A DNA stretch of 64,000 nt from JANXQE01 sp035651635. Its GTDB lineage: Bacteria > Verrucomicrobiota > Verrucomicrobiia > Limisphaerales > UBA8199. The DNA is taken from positions 1 to 64,000 of the forward strand of contig DASRFK010000264.1 in assembly GCA_035651635.1 (NCBI GenBank), read 5' to 3'. The notes under the pieces were generated by a model. It did not search any database, was not told where the DNA came from, and worked only from the letters and a program-made list of their open reading frames with translations. Both the position numbers and the translations under genes were made by a program. Numbering within the stretch: position 1 is the stretch's first letter; the number at the start of each line of letters is the position of its first letter. Positions 28,570-35,808 of this stretch are shown piece after piece.

Positions 28570-28662
28570 AGTTAACGCCCCGGCTTAGGAACGCCCGGCC
28601 ACTGGCTCACGACTGCGAACTGCAGCGCCACGCGGGCGTTGCCTGCAGCCGGCTGGTTGGGC
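28570..28662 (-). repeat. attC: attC site 17
   Basis: Minus strand: R'' GCCCAAC (full RYYYAAC match), L'' GGCAACGCCCG, L' CGGGCGTTCC, R' GTTAACT, 93 bp. One extra base in L'' interrupts otherwise full pairing. This is one of the clearest sites in the array. Confidence 0.92.
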
Positions 28663-28698
28663 TCTGGAATATCTCTGCGGTCTCCGGCGCTTTTCATC

Positions 28699-29730
28699 CT
28701 ATCTACCAGGTTCAGAAAGTTTGCCCAAGCGAACGCTGTCGCTTTCATTGATAATTGCAAGCTTATTGAGGATGAGAGTTGTCTCGATTGCGTAAAGTAC
28801 CTCCTCTTTGCTCAGAGGCGTTTGCGTCGCGAACCAGACGAACCTGTCTCCCAGGTCAGGCGAAGTGATTGCCTTTTTTCCAGACATCTCAGCGTACAGT
28901 GCTACCAAGCGGTCAGCGCAGTGCCTGCTAACCTGTGCCAGGTCCGCTTCGAATTTCCTGGAGTCCATAGGGACAGGGGTGTAGGTCCTGAGCAGGCCGA
29001 CTACCGGCACGTCCTTTGGATTGAACAATGGAGCGTCTGGCCTCGGCTTGGGAGCTTGCGCCCTTACACTGCCCGCCTGTGCTTTCGGGACCACCTGCAT
29101 GAAGTGCTCTCCGTCATCGACTACCACGATACCGTTGAGTCCTAACACTGTAGTAAGTGCGTAAACCGCCTCTTCTCTACCAAGTGCGCATACGGTCCTC
29201 AGATGCACAATCAGCGGCGGCAGTGGGCCAGGTCTCAAAATAGTTCTGTTCCTTAGCTCAGCGTAAATGGAAAGCACTTGCTCCAAGTCAGTTCCTGGAA
29301 AACTGATCGCACCGGCTGGAATGGTTTCCTGGCCCGCCAACTTGGAGACTTCGGTTCCGCGTAGAGGAGGATCCTCGGCTGGATCGCCCATTGCGGTGGA
29401 AAAAACCCGCACGAAATGAGGGCCGTCTTGCAGGATTGTGATTCCGTTGGAGGCGAGGACGCCCTCGATTCGAGCGATGGCAGTTGCCTTGTCGGGTGAC
29501 AAGCCGGAGAGGCCCAAGTCCCGGGGAAGTCGCAATCGCGAGGATGCGAGCACGGTCTTGCCTGCCAGATCAGCGTAAGTTCCAAGCGCATTATCCAAAG
29601 CGGCAGGCTCCGCTTGGCCAAGTGTGGAAACTGGTTTCCCCGGACCGCTCAAGCCCTCTGGCTGGGCAATGCACATGCTCTGCGTCGTCACCAGGAGAGT
29701 CGCGCAGAAAAGTGTGGCGACGGATTTCAT
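28699..29730 (-). CDS. Secreted protein with three secretin-N/STN-like domains (cassette 17)
   Basis: 343 residues from ATG 29730 with a signal peptide (MKSVATLFCATLLVTTQSMCIAQ). Three similar segments follow, each of the form Y-A-x-L-x-G/N-(K/R)-T-(I/V)-L, proline-rich strand, a helix with E/A-x-x-(A/Y)-(I/L)-x-x-x-L, then NGI/NKL with a beta hairpin and a closing V/R-x-V strand. That is the layout of secretin and TonB short N-terminal (N0/STN) domains. In type II secretion the N0 domain contacts inner-membrane partners. No secretin pore domain is present, so this is a free-standing periplasmic protein. The frame is open to 29850 but the extra part lies in attC site 16. Confidence 0.6.
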   Translation of the reverse strand: MKSVATLFCATLLVTTQSMCIAQPEGLSGPGKPVSTLGQAEPAALDNALGTYADLAGKTVLASSRLRLPRDLGLSGLSPDKATAIARIEGVLASNGITILQDGPHFVRVFSTAMGDPAEDPPLRGTEVSKLAGQETIPAGAISFPGTDLEQVLSIYAELRNRTILRPGPLPPLIVHLRTVCALGREEAVYALTTVLGLNGIVVVDDGEHFMQVVPKAQAGSVRAQAPKPRPDAPLFNPKDVPVVGLLRTYTPVPMDSRKFEADLAQVSRHCADRLVALYAEMSGKKAITSPDLGDRFVWFATQTPLSKEEVLYAIETTLILNKLAIINESDSVRLGKLSEPGR

Positions 29731-29746
29731 TTTAAGCGTCTTAGGG

Positions 29747-29836
29747 CCCCAACAGTGCCGGTCATCGACCCGACGATTTTGGCCTCCAGCATGACATCCA
29801 GGCGGCGCCGGGCTCGCTGCAGTTGGCGGGTTAGAC
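29747..29836 (-). repeat. attC: attC site 16
   Basis: Minus strand: R'' GTCTAAC, L'' CGAGCCCGGCG, L' CGTCGGGTCG, R' GTTGGGG, 90 bp. Pairing of the L boxes leaves one unpaired base in L''. Confidence 0.85.
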
Positions 29837-30205
29837 GGTTTTTGTTGCATCTTGTGATTGTCGAAAAACCGCTACCGCAGTTCTGTCGTGCTGCAGGACA
29901 ACACTGCAGAACACCCCGGTCTCGGCATCGTAAAACAGCTGGTTTGGCTCCTCACTGCAAACAGAGCGGAAGAAAGTCTGAACAATCCGGCCCACCGCAG
30001 CGACCTGATCGCCTTCCAACCGGAACACGGTAAAATCAACAATCCCGGCGGGAGGAGCTTCGAGTTGCCAATCACAGGCCAGCCGAGGCAGTCGCTTACG
30101 CAGCGAAGAAAATCCGAAACGCTCGCGAAGATGCTTCGTGAATGCGTCGCCGAAGTCAGCTCCTCTTTGCGGCATCAACAGTTTACTGATTCCATTTAAG
30201 TGCAC
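29831..30205 (-). CDS. Unknown 124-aa soluble protein (cassette 16)
   Basis: No family recognised. The sequence suggests a mixed alpha/beta fold, with LACDWQLEAPPAGIVDFTVFRLEGDQ and QLFYDAETGVFCSVVLQHDRTAVAVF as beta-rich stretches. GTG 30205 or ATG 30175 are possible starts; GTG is 13 bases from the GTTGACC core of attC site 15. The stop overlaps attC site 16 by six bases, as is common in cassettes. Confidence 0.5.
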   Translation of the reverse strand: MHLNGISKLLMPQRGADFGDAFTKHLRERFGFSSLRKRLPRLACDWQLEAPPAGIVDFTVFRLEGDQVAAVGRIVQTFFRSVCSEEPNQLFYDAETGVFCSVVLQHDRTAVAVFRQSQDATKTV

Positions 30206-30217
30206 CTCTTAATTGAG

Positions 30218-30346
30218 GGTCAACGACCTCCTTCAGCCACAGCCGCTAGGGAGCCAAGCCCCGACGAAACCAAAGAGCGGCCAATCTTTCCCAGCCGTCC
30301 AAAGCGAAAAGGGCGGCGGCTGTTGGCTGCAAGGAGCTGGTTCGGC
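30218..30346 (-). repeat. attC: attC site 15
   Basis: Minus strand: R'' GCCGAAC, L'' AGCCAACAGCCGC, L' GCGGCTGTGGCT, R' GTTGACC, 129 bp. It is homologous along most of its length to attC site 8 (35167-35295), which is also 129 bp. Confidence 0.87.
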
Positions 30347-30524
30347 GCGTGGCAGTGGTCTTGCCTCATCATTCTGGGACCATGCTTAGTGTCGCCACGT
30401 ATGGCTTTTCTTTGCCGAGTGGAAATGTGCGCGGCAATCTGAGCTCCGAGGTTCGTGCCTTGTATCGGTCGGAGAAAGCACCGTGTCCGCGAAAGTAGGA
30501 ATACTGACGTTCGCTACCGACATA

Positions 30525-30689
30525 TTACATCGGTCCTCCGAATGGCTTCAAGACCCCCATCCACAATTGGTAGTGGTCCTCATTTGCCCTGCGGACATAC
30601 CCAAGCGAATGGCACCAGGCGGCCATCGATGCAAGAACCGCTGCTACCAGCAGCAAGCACATCGTACGAACTATGCTTCGCTGTGACAT
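30525..30689 (-). CDS. 54-aa membrane micro-protein (cassette 15)
   Basis: A short frame, MSQRSIVRTMCLLLVAAV then a run to a TAA at 30525, begins 8 bases after the GTTCGGC core of attC site 14, the position expected for a cassette gene. Residues 9-25 form one transmembrane helix; the tail is polar (RRANEDHYQLWMGVLKPFGGPM). About 180 bases between its stop and attC site 15 hold no other clear gene. Either this is a genuine micro-protein or a truncated remnant of a longer one. Position and hydrophobicity are the only evidence. Confidence 0.45.
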   Translation of the reverse strand: MSQRSIVRTMCLLLVAAVLASMAAWCHSLGYVRRANEDHYQLWMGVLKPFGGPM

Positions 30690-30696
30690 ACTCTAC

Positions 30697-30822
30697 GCCG
30701 AACGGCGGAAATGAGCGACTGCCGCCGAGCATGCACATCGGGCGTGAAAAGCGCATACGAGCGTCAAGCCCGCTTCGAGCGCACTAAGGCTGCGGCAGTT
30801 CGTCTCCATAGACTCGTTAAGT
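30697..30822 (-). repeat. attC: attC site 14
   Basis: Minus strand: R'' ACTTAAC, L'' AGACGAACTGCCGC, L' GCGGCAGTCGCT, R' GTTCGGC, 126 bp. Confidence 0.85.
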
Positions 30823-31137
30823 CTCAACTTGGCAATTCTCCCAAACAATACCGGTTGGAATTTTCTCTGCAGCAAATCGGACTGCGTCATCAACGGTAGG
30901 AAACGGCGGGGAGGACACCCACCAGAATGTCGTCGGTGAAAGTTCATCGAAGACCACCAAAAACCATGTTTTTCCCCGATAATGTTCAGCCCGATCTGGC
31001 CAATTGGGGTTACGGGAACGCACGAATTGCTCCATGGTCGCGAAATTGTCCACGGAAACGATGTAGATATTTTCACTCGAAACATCGGGGTAATGGCATG
31101 CTCCACGGCGCTCAATCTGTTTCCAAAGCTGGCTCAT
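30817..31137 (-). CDS. Unknown 106-aa protein (cassette 14)
   Basis: Small soluble alpha/beta protein: NIYIVSVDNFATMEQFVRSRNPNW, then GKTWFLVVFDELSPTTFWWVSSPPFPTVDDAVRFAAEKI. Family not recognised. ATG 31137 lies just after the GTTAAGT core of attC site 13, and the TAA stop lies within the R'' box of attC site 14. The fit of both ends to attC sites makes it a textbook cassette gene. Confidence 0.6.
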   Translation of the reverse strand: MSQLWKQIERRGACHYPDVSSENIYIVSVDNFATMEQFVRSRNPNWPDRAEHYRGKTWFLVVFDELSPTTFWWVSSPPFPTVDDAVRFAAEKIPTGIVWENCQVET

Positions 31138-31140
31138 GGG

Positions 31141-31233
31141 ACTTAACAGCGCTGGTCAGCGGCGCGCCGACCAAGACTCTCAGCACGGCAACCGGACGCA
31201 ATCGGCGCGTCCGCTGCGGCAGGCGGGTTCGGC
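31141..31233 (-). repeat. attC: attC site 13
   Basis: Minus strand: R'' GCCGAAC, L'' CAGCGGACGCGCCGA, L' TCGGCGCGCCGCTG, R' GTTAAGT, 93 bp. A single extra A in L'' interrupts otherwise perfect pairing. Confidence 0.92.
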
Positions 31234-31260
31234 ACCAAAGCTTGCAATTTGTTTGAGGTT

Positions 31261-32091
31261 TCAGAATCCACCCGGAGGCACAAATGTCCAAGATTCTGGA
31301 TGCGGTTGATTGTCCCGATTCCAATTCTGGGCACTTTTTTTGGCGCTGAATAAATCTTCTATTTTAATCGCCTTGACGTGCGCATCACAAAAAACGACGT
31401 TGAATCGATCTCCATGCTGTGCTGGTTTCTGGAAGGCATACTCGTACTTGGGCTGTATCCTTGCTGGATAGCAAGTGGTGTCAATGGATCCGTAAAAGCC
31501 GTCGGGTACGCTGGGATTCGGGTACGGGCCACCTCTGCAATCCATCATTGCAAACATCTGGCTCGGGACAATCACTTCACTGTCCCGTATAGGGGGGTAC
31601 CCGGGCGCGTCAAAAGCAGCGCCAAGCCCGAGGACCTGCCCGTCAACTGGGACACTTCCTACACCAATGCCATTGTAGCTATAGCTCCCGTAGATATCGA
31701 AATATCCCTTGCCGTAAACTATCCCGCGGTATGCTGGACAGTGGTAGCTCTGATTTGTCCATGCGATTTTGTAATACGGGGCTAAAGCGTCTGGCCAACT
31801 TTGCACCGTCAGCGGGCTCGGCGGACTAAAGCGACCTCCTATCGAGTAAGGGTACGCTTTCGCGTCTTCAACATACATATTCAAGGCTAGACCCATCTCA
31901 TGCAGGTGGTTCTTGCAGGCGGTCGAAAGCGCCTGCGCCTTGCCTCTGTTGAGCGCCGGAAGCAACATCGCCGCCAGAATCGCAATGATGGCGATGACGA
32001 CAAGAAGCTCGATCAGGGTAAATGCTTCGCGTTGATCTGCACGCGCTTCAGCCCGGCCTTTGGTGAGCTTGCTTACCATGGCTGAAAACAT
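31261..32091 (-). CDS. DUF1559-like pseudopilin (cassette 13)
   Basis: 276 residues from ATG 32091 (ATG 32079 also possible). The N terminus is basic, then REAFTLIELLVVIAIIAILAAMLLPALN, a prepilin methylation/cleavage segment with Glu at +5 and Ala instead of the usual Gly before the cleaved bond. After the helix comes a variable globular domain with NMYVEDAKAYPYSIGGRF, and at the C terminus HGDRFNVVFCDAHVKAI, an H-x9-D variant of the family tail motif, and WNRDNQPH. Such proteins are processed by a prepilin peptidase and assembled by a type II secretion-like machine. The first 45 residues are nearly identical to those of the next pseudopilin while the rest differs strongly. Confidence 0.8.
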   Translation of the reverse strand: MFSAMVSKLTKGRAEARADQREAFTLIELLVVIAIIAILAAMLLPALNRGKAQALSTACKNHLHEMGLALNMYVEDAKAYPYSIGGRFSPPSPLTVQSWPDALAPYYKIAWTNQSYHCPAYRGIVYGKGYFDIYGSYSYNGIGVGSVPVDGQVLGLGAAFDAPGYPPIRDSEVIVPSQMFAMMDCRGGPYPNPSVPDGFYGSIDTTCYPARIQPKYEYAFQKPAQHGDRFNVVFCDAHVKAIKIEDLFSAKKSAQNWNRDNQPHPESWTFVPPGGF

Positions 32092-32155
32092 GCTAACCCG
32101 CTCCGACTCGCTTGTCCAATCATGCCCATTCTCAAAACCGCAGGAACGGTAATTC

Positions 32156-32248
32156 GCCAAACGCATCGGGTAAACGACCCCGCGCCAGTTCCTTCCCGAT
32201 TGCAACAGCATAGGAATCCTTCCTTTGTTCCCGCCTAAAAGGTTAGCA
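32156..32248 (-). repeat. attC: attC site 12, degenerate
   Basis: R' GTTTGGC and L' CGCGGGGTCGTTT are intact and resemble attC site 19. A GCTAAC end lies exactly 93 bp away. The L'' side no longer pairs, so one arm appears to have been replaced or eroded. Confidence 0.5.
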
Positions 32249-32368
32249 TTTTCGCGTCAAGCTCGACCCGCTAGCGAGTATAGCGATGAAAACGATCAAG
32301 AAAAGCTCTGACCGGCCAGACGCGTTGCGACTGAGGAAGGATTGCTTCGCGCTTTCCCAAGCTCTGAG

Positions 32369-33229
32369 TCAAGGCGGGAAAAGGATGCTGTCGAGATGTG
32401 GCTGGTGGTCGTTGTTCCAGCGCTGCGCGACCACGGCATTTGTTACAATGAACAAGTCTTGCGGCCGGAGGCTTTCGACGTGCCCGTCACAAAAGCCAAC
32501 AATCCACCGACCGCCATGGCGATACTTCATTGCCCGAACCCCGAGATCCGAAACAGGCTGACCTTGCATTACCGCCTTGTAGAAATTCTCTAGAACTATT
32601 GGGTCGTTTAGATTTGGTTGTCCCCATACGAGACCTGGAATTCCCGGAGAGTCTCCTGCTAGAGCCGCATCGCCAATAGCAATCATGTCGCTTGGAGTGG
32701 TGACGGCGCTTTCCCGGGTTGGACCTGTGGGACCCGGACCCGCGCCGGCAGTCCCGCCAAGTCCCAGAAATCCCTGAAAAGTGCATCCCGCGGAATTGTA
32801 ACCGTAGCTCCAAAATTTGACGCTCTGATCAAAGCCCCCTCGAACACGGCTGTAGGCGGGACAGGCATAGATACTTGTCCGTGGTCCTAGCCACCCCGTC
32901 TGATCGTAGTTAGGTTCGGGCCACGGTGCCCTTGTGTATGGTTGAAGTTGAACGAAGAAAGAGCGCACCCCAGTAGCTTGTGTATGGAAGATGTATCCAG
33001 GGTATGCACCGTAATCGTGCACATACATTCCGATCGCCAGTGTCAATTGCCGAAGGTTGTTCCTGCATCCGGCGCCATCGGTTGCTATCTTCGCCCTGTT
33101 TAGCGCTGGAAGCAGCATCGCGGCCAGGATGGCGACTATGGCGATGACGACAAGAAGCTCGATCAGGGTAAATGCCTCGCGTTGATCAGCACGCGCTTCA
33201 GCCCGGCCTTTGGCGAGCTTGCTTACCAT
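32369..33229 (-). CDS. DUF1559-like pseudopilin (cassette 12)
   Basis: 286 residues from ATG 33229 (MVSKLAKGRAEARADQ). Prepilin segment REAFTLIELLVVIAIVAILAAMLLPALN is followed by a variable domain with IGMYVHDYGAYPGYIFHTQ and a Gly/Pro-rich loop GGTAGAGPGPTGPT. The C terminus is HGGRWIVGFCDGHVESL, the standard H-x9-DG, and RWNNDHQPHLDS. The N-terminal segment is nearly identical at the DNA level to that of the pseudopilin in cassette 13, suggesting a duplication or gene conversion limited to the exported helix. A 120-base spacer separates its stop from the degenerate attC 12. Confidence 0.8.
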   Translation of the reverse strand: MVSKLAKGRAEARADQREAFTLIELLVVIAIVAILAAMLLPALNRAKIATDGAGCRNNLRQLTLAIGMYVHDYGAYPGYIFHTQATGVRSFFVQLQPYTRAPWPEPNYDQTGWLGPRTSIYACPAYSRVRGGFDQSVKFWSYGYNSAGCTFQGFLGLGGTAGAGPGPTGPTRESAVTTPSDMIAIGDAALAGDSPGIPGLVWGQPNLNDPIVLENFYKAVMQGQPVSDLGVRAMKYRHGGRWIVGFCDGHVESLRPQDLFIVTNAVVAQRWNNDHQPHLDSILFPP

Positions 33230-33296
33230 GGCTATCAAGGAAAATTAACCTGCCCGGCTTGGATTGTCCAATGGACGTTTGCGAAAGGGCTACCGC

Positions 33297-33386
33297 GCCG
33301 AACAGTCTCCAGCGGCTCCGCGCCTCTGACTCCCGATTGCACAAATCGGTGTAGTCGCGGAGTTCGCTGCGGCAAGGTAGTCCGGC
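33297..33386 (-). repeat. attC: attC site 11
   Basis: Minus strand: R'' GCCGGAC (one change from GCCGAAC), L'' AGCGAACTCCGCG, L' CGCGGAGCCGCT, R' GTTCGGC, 90 bp. Confidence 0.87.
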
Positions 33387-33390
33387 ATTC

Positions 33391-34236
33391 CTAATCGCTG
33401 ATCACTGGCCACATTCCAGAAACCCATTCGTCCCGATGTGGCTGATGGTCGTTGTTGAATCGCATGAGCGCGTCATCTCCCTGGCCAAAAAACTTGCTTG
33501 GCTTCATGTGCTCGATATGTCCATCGCAGAACGCTGCGTTAAATACCCCGGTATGACGGCCACGAGTCGAGCGTCGTGCTCGCTCCCTCTCTGCGTCATC
33601 GCCCACCTGGTATCCGAACATTTGCGTTATCCCGCCGAGCATCGGTTGGAACGGCTCGTCATAGGCGTCGCTAAGCACGATCATGTCGCTTGGTGCCAGC
33701 ACCCGGGACTCCGGAGTGTGAAGCCCGCTTGGGGGAGACCCGGCTGGATCGAGGCCCAAACCCAAAAGCGGTTGCTCGTCGCTTGTACGCCTGAGTCCAG
33801 TCCCCACGTCATTATAGGCGTATTCGCCCTGATTCAGCCCATCCTGCATTTGTAGGGGAATCGGAATTTTTGACCGATCAAAGAGAAAACCGGGACAGTC
33901 ATAGAGCGGCTGAGTCCAGGTGGTGCGCGTGTACGGCTCGAGCCTCTGGAACCAGCACAGAGCGGGCTCGTTTGTTCCGATCGGATTATTGCCCGGGTAA
34001 AACTTGCTATCTTCGACGTAAGCGATCATGGCAATGCCCACCTGGCGCAGGTTGCTCTTGCACCTTGCCAGGTGGGCTGCCCCTTTGGCGCGGCTCAAGG
34101 CCGGTAGCAACATCGCAGCCAATATCGCAATAATGGTGATAACCACCAGGAGTTCTATTAAGGTAAATGCAGCCGATCCCGCAGGGCCACATTTCTTGAA
34201 ATGCACCCTCCCGCCAGTCGCGAGGTTCCTTCTCAT
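33391..34236 (-). CDS. DUF1559-like pseudopilin (cassette 11)
   Basis: 281 residues from ATG 34236; the open frame to 34308 reaches the attC core and is unlikely to be used. Segment SAAFTLIELLVVITIIAILAAMLLPALSRAK is preceded by KKCGPAG. The globular part contains IAYVEDSKFYPGNNPIGTN, CPGFLFDRSKIPIPLQMQDG and the tail HTGVFNAAFCDGHIEHM (H-x9-DG) followed by RFNNDHQPH. It diverges from the pair in cassettes 12 and 13 and so is an independent acquisition or old duplicate. Confidence 0.8.
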   Translation of the reverse strand: MRRNLATGGRVHFKKCGPAGSAAFTLIELLVVITIIAILAAMLLPALSRAKGAAHLARCKSNLRQVGIAMIAYVEDSKFYPGNNPIGTNEPALCWFQRLEPYTRTTWTQPLYDCPGFLFDRSKIPIPLQMQDGLNQGEYAYNDVGTGLRRTSDEQPLLGLGLDPAGSPPSGLHTPESRVLAPSDMIVLSDAYDEPFQPMLGGITQMFGYQVGDDAERERARRSTRGRHTGVFNAAFCDGHIEHMKPSKFFGQGDDALMRFNNDHQPHRDEWVSGMWPVISD

Positions 34237-34299
34237 GGCTATCCGAAATAGTACACCACCCGGGGCAGCTTGTCGACCACGCCTGGCTTTCCTTTGTTC

Positions 34300-34392
34300 G
34301 CCGAACACTCCGGCTCACCGACTCCGCGGCAATGATGTCCGATTTCCCGCCGGAACGTAATCGCGGGGCTCGGTGCAGTCCGGTAGTTATGC
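34300..34392 (-). repeat. attC: attC site 10
   Basis: Minus strand: R'' GCATAAC, L'' CACCGAGCCCCGCG, L' CGCGGAGTCGGTG, R' GTTCGGC, 93 bp. Confidence 0.87.
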
Positions 34393-34725
34393 CGCGTTCC
34401 TTTTTGCCTCTTTGTTTTTCGTATGGCATTCATGACACCACTTAGGCTTGTTATAGATGTTCCCCTTCTGGATCTCAAAATACCTTTTTTGCTGTTGAGA
34501 CGTCCAGATTCCGGGCTTGCCGCATCCAGCACAAATAAAATCAATATCCTGGTAATAAAACTTGGCTGAGTAGCCCCCTCCATGATTTTGGGCGTCAGGG
34601 TTTGCTGGCAAAGCGCTTTGCGGAACCTCGATTCCCTTCACCAAACGACCCTCTTTTTGCAGCTTTGCCAAGCGCTTTTCTTCCCGTTTGCGTTTGATAG
34701 GATTTCTCGAAACCATCTTAGGCAT
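34387..34725 (-). CDS. Small zinc-ribbon protein (cassette 10)
   Basis: 112 residues. A highly basic N terminus (MPKMVSRNPIKRKREEKRLAKLQKEGR) precedes a zinc-ribbon domain: YYQDIDFICAGCGKPGIWTSQQQKRYFEIQKG, then NKPKWCHECHTKNKEAKR. The two CxxC pairs and the D-x-x-F-x-C-x-x-C-G-x-x-x-x-W-T-x-x-Q-Q phrase match the family of probable zinc-ribbon proteins of unknown function (zf-Tbcl like). Nucleic-acid binding is inferred from the metal site and basic tail. ATG 34725 lies within the GTTATGC core of attC site 9; ATG 34716 is an alternative. The TAA stop lies in the R'' box of attC site 10. Confidence 0.75.
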   Translation of the reverse strand: MPKMVSRNPIKRKREEKRLAKLQKEGRLVKGIEVPQSALPANPDAQNHGGGYSAKFYYQDIDFICAGCGKPGIWTSQQQKRYFEIQKGNIYNKPKWCHECHTKNKEAKRNAA

Positions 34726-34823
34726 AACGTTCACCATCAGCGGTGCGAGCCAGCCGCCAACAGCGCTCGAATTGTAACTGACATGAACGGCTGGCTCGCA
34801 TCCGCTGCATGGTGTGGTTGGGC
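34722..34823 (-). repeat. attC: attC site 9
   Basis: Minus strand: R'' GCCCAAC, L'' TGCGAGCCAGCCG, L' CGGCTGGCTCGCA, R' GTTATGC, 102 bp. The L boxes are perfectly complementary with no extra base, unlike most other sites here. Confidence 0.85.
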
Positions 34824-34833
34824 CTTGTGCCGT

Positions 34834-35154
34834 TCACGACCGACCTCCATATCCTTGCAGCCAGGGCTTGCTACGAATAGACGCGATATCCCCGGCCTGC
34901 AGCAGCCGCCAGAGCTGCATGACGGACTCCGCCGTCTGGCTGTTCATGTGCCAAGGGCCTTCCCCCGACTCCCCATTCTCCAGCACGACCAACCCCGATT
35001 CGTGAGCCGCTATTGTCCAGCCGCTCTCGTCGGATAACCAGCAATCCGGGTGTTCGGGATCTGGCTGGCGAAGTTCGGTAAGGGCAGTCCGCAATTCTTC
35101 TTCATTCGGATTCTTTCCGCCACCGCCCCAGCGTCGTTCCAAGTGGGTAGTCAT
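34834..35154 (-). CDS. Unknown 106-aa protein (cassette 9)
   Basis: Soluble, acidic protein: NEEELRTALTELRQPDPEHPDCWLSDESGWTIAAHESGLVVLENGESGEGPWHMNSQTAESVMQLWRLLQAGDIASIRSKPWLQGY. The beta-rich GWTIAAHESGLVVLEN followed by a helix ending in a tryptophan-containing loop is reminiscent of small immunity proteins, but I cannot assign a family. Its ATG overlaps by four bases the stop of a frame that runs through the adjacent attC site (see cassette 8). Confidence 0.55.
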   Translation of the reverse strand: MTTHLERRWGGGGKNPNEEELRTALTELRQPDPEHPDCWLSDESGWTIAAHESGLVVLENGESGEGPWHMNSQTAESVMQLWRLLQAGDIASIRSKPWLQGYGGRS

Positions 35155-35639
35155 ACGTGCGGCTCAGCCCAACGCTCTCCCTCAGCCATAGCCGCCGGGG
35201 AGGCAAGACCCGACGAAGCCGGGGAGCACCGCAGCTTCACGAGCCGCCGAAAACAGAAGGGCCGGTGGCTGTTGGCTGCATGGAGCGGGTTCGGCGAACC
35301 GGAACGCCAAAGCGCACCAGCGAACAAAGCGCTTACCAAGACTGAACCGCCGACGAACGCCCCCCAAAGACACCACAGACCTGTGATGCTCCAACCAGTC
35401 CTGATCTCGTCGGGTTGCTCCATCGGACGGGGAGAAACATGCGGGACTGGCTCCGGATGGTGCACCCAGCCTCCACTGAATGGTCCAAGGATGAAATCCA
35501 TCGTGCCGCCGTCCGTGCAGTAATACAGCTTCCCATTAATCAACGCATCCCAGGCCGGAATGCAGAGAAACAACAGGAGGAGCATGCTCATGAAGAACAC
35601 GCCGACACTCCCCACCGCTCTTGTGATGCTACTGTGCAT
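35151..35639 (-). CDS. Two-span membrane protein reading through its attC site (cassette 8)
   Basis: 162 residues. Transmembrane helix 1 is VGVFFMSMLLLLFLCIP, followed by AWDALINGKLYYCTDGGTMDF and, after a Pro-rich loop, helix 2 ITGLWCLWGAFVGGSVLVSALFAG. It is a paralogue of the cassette 1 protein: both share W-x-x-L-(I/V)-N-G-(K/R)-x-x-x-C-T-D-(G/A)-G, an I-(R/Q)-x-G-W and a VGGS/IGGS in helix 2. The final 45 or so residues are encoded by attC site 8 itself, and the TGA stop overlaps the next gene's ATG (ATGA). Function unknown. Confidence 0.6.
   Translation of the reverse strand: MHSSITRAVGSVGVFFMSMLLLLFLCIPAWDALINGKLYYCTDGGTMDFILGPFSGGWVHHPEPVPHVSPRPMEQPDEIRTGWSITGLWCLWGAFVGGSVLVSALFAGALWRSGSPNPLHAANSHRPFCFRRLVKLRCSPASSGLASPAAMAEGERWAEPHV
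35167..35295 (-). repeat. attC: attC site 8
   Basis: Minus strand: R'' GCCGAAC, L'' AGCCAACAGCCACC, L' GCGGCTATGGCT, R' GTTGGGC, 129 bp. Homologous to attC site 15 over most of its length. Confidence 0.87.
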
Positions 35640-35641
35640 AC

Positions 35642-35774
35642 GCCGAACTAACGACCGACATCAGCGACTGGCACCTGGAAACAGCCACTGAAAATACGCT
35701 CAGCCCAGGAATTCATATAACGACACCCCCGAAGCCCAGCGCGCGTGCCAGATCGCTGCATGGATTTGTTCGGC
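35642..35774 (-). repeat. attC: attC site 7
   Basis: Minus strand: R'' GCCGAAC, L'' CAGCGATCTGGCAC, L' GTGCCAGTCGCTG, R' GTTCGGC, 133 bp, the longest site in the array. Confidence 0.87.
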
Positions 35775-35808
35775 GCCGTTGGCGCTGGGCAGCCGAAAAA
35801 CAGACAGC

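Noticed and set aside
30455..30787. A 110-aa plus-strand gene
   Set aside because: It overlaps an attC site and the micro-protein frame, has a composition typical of a shadow frame and no motifs.
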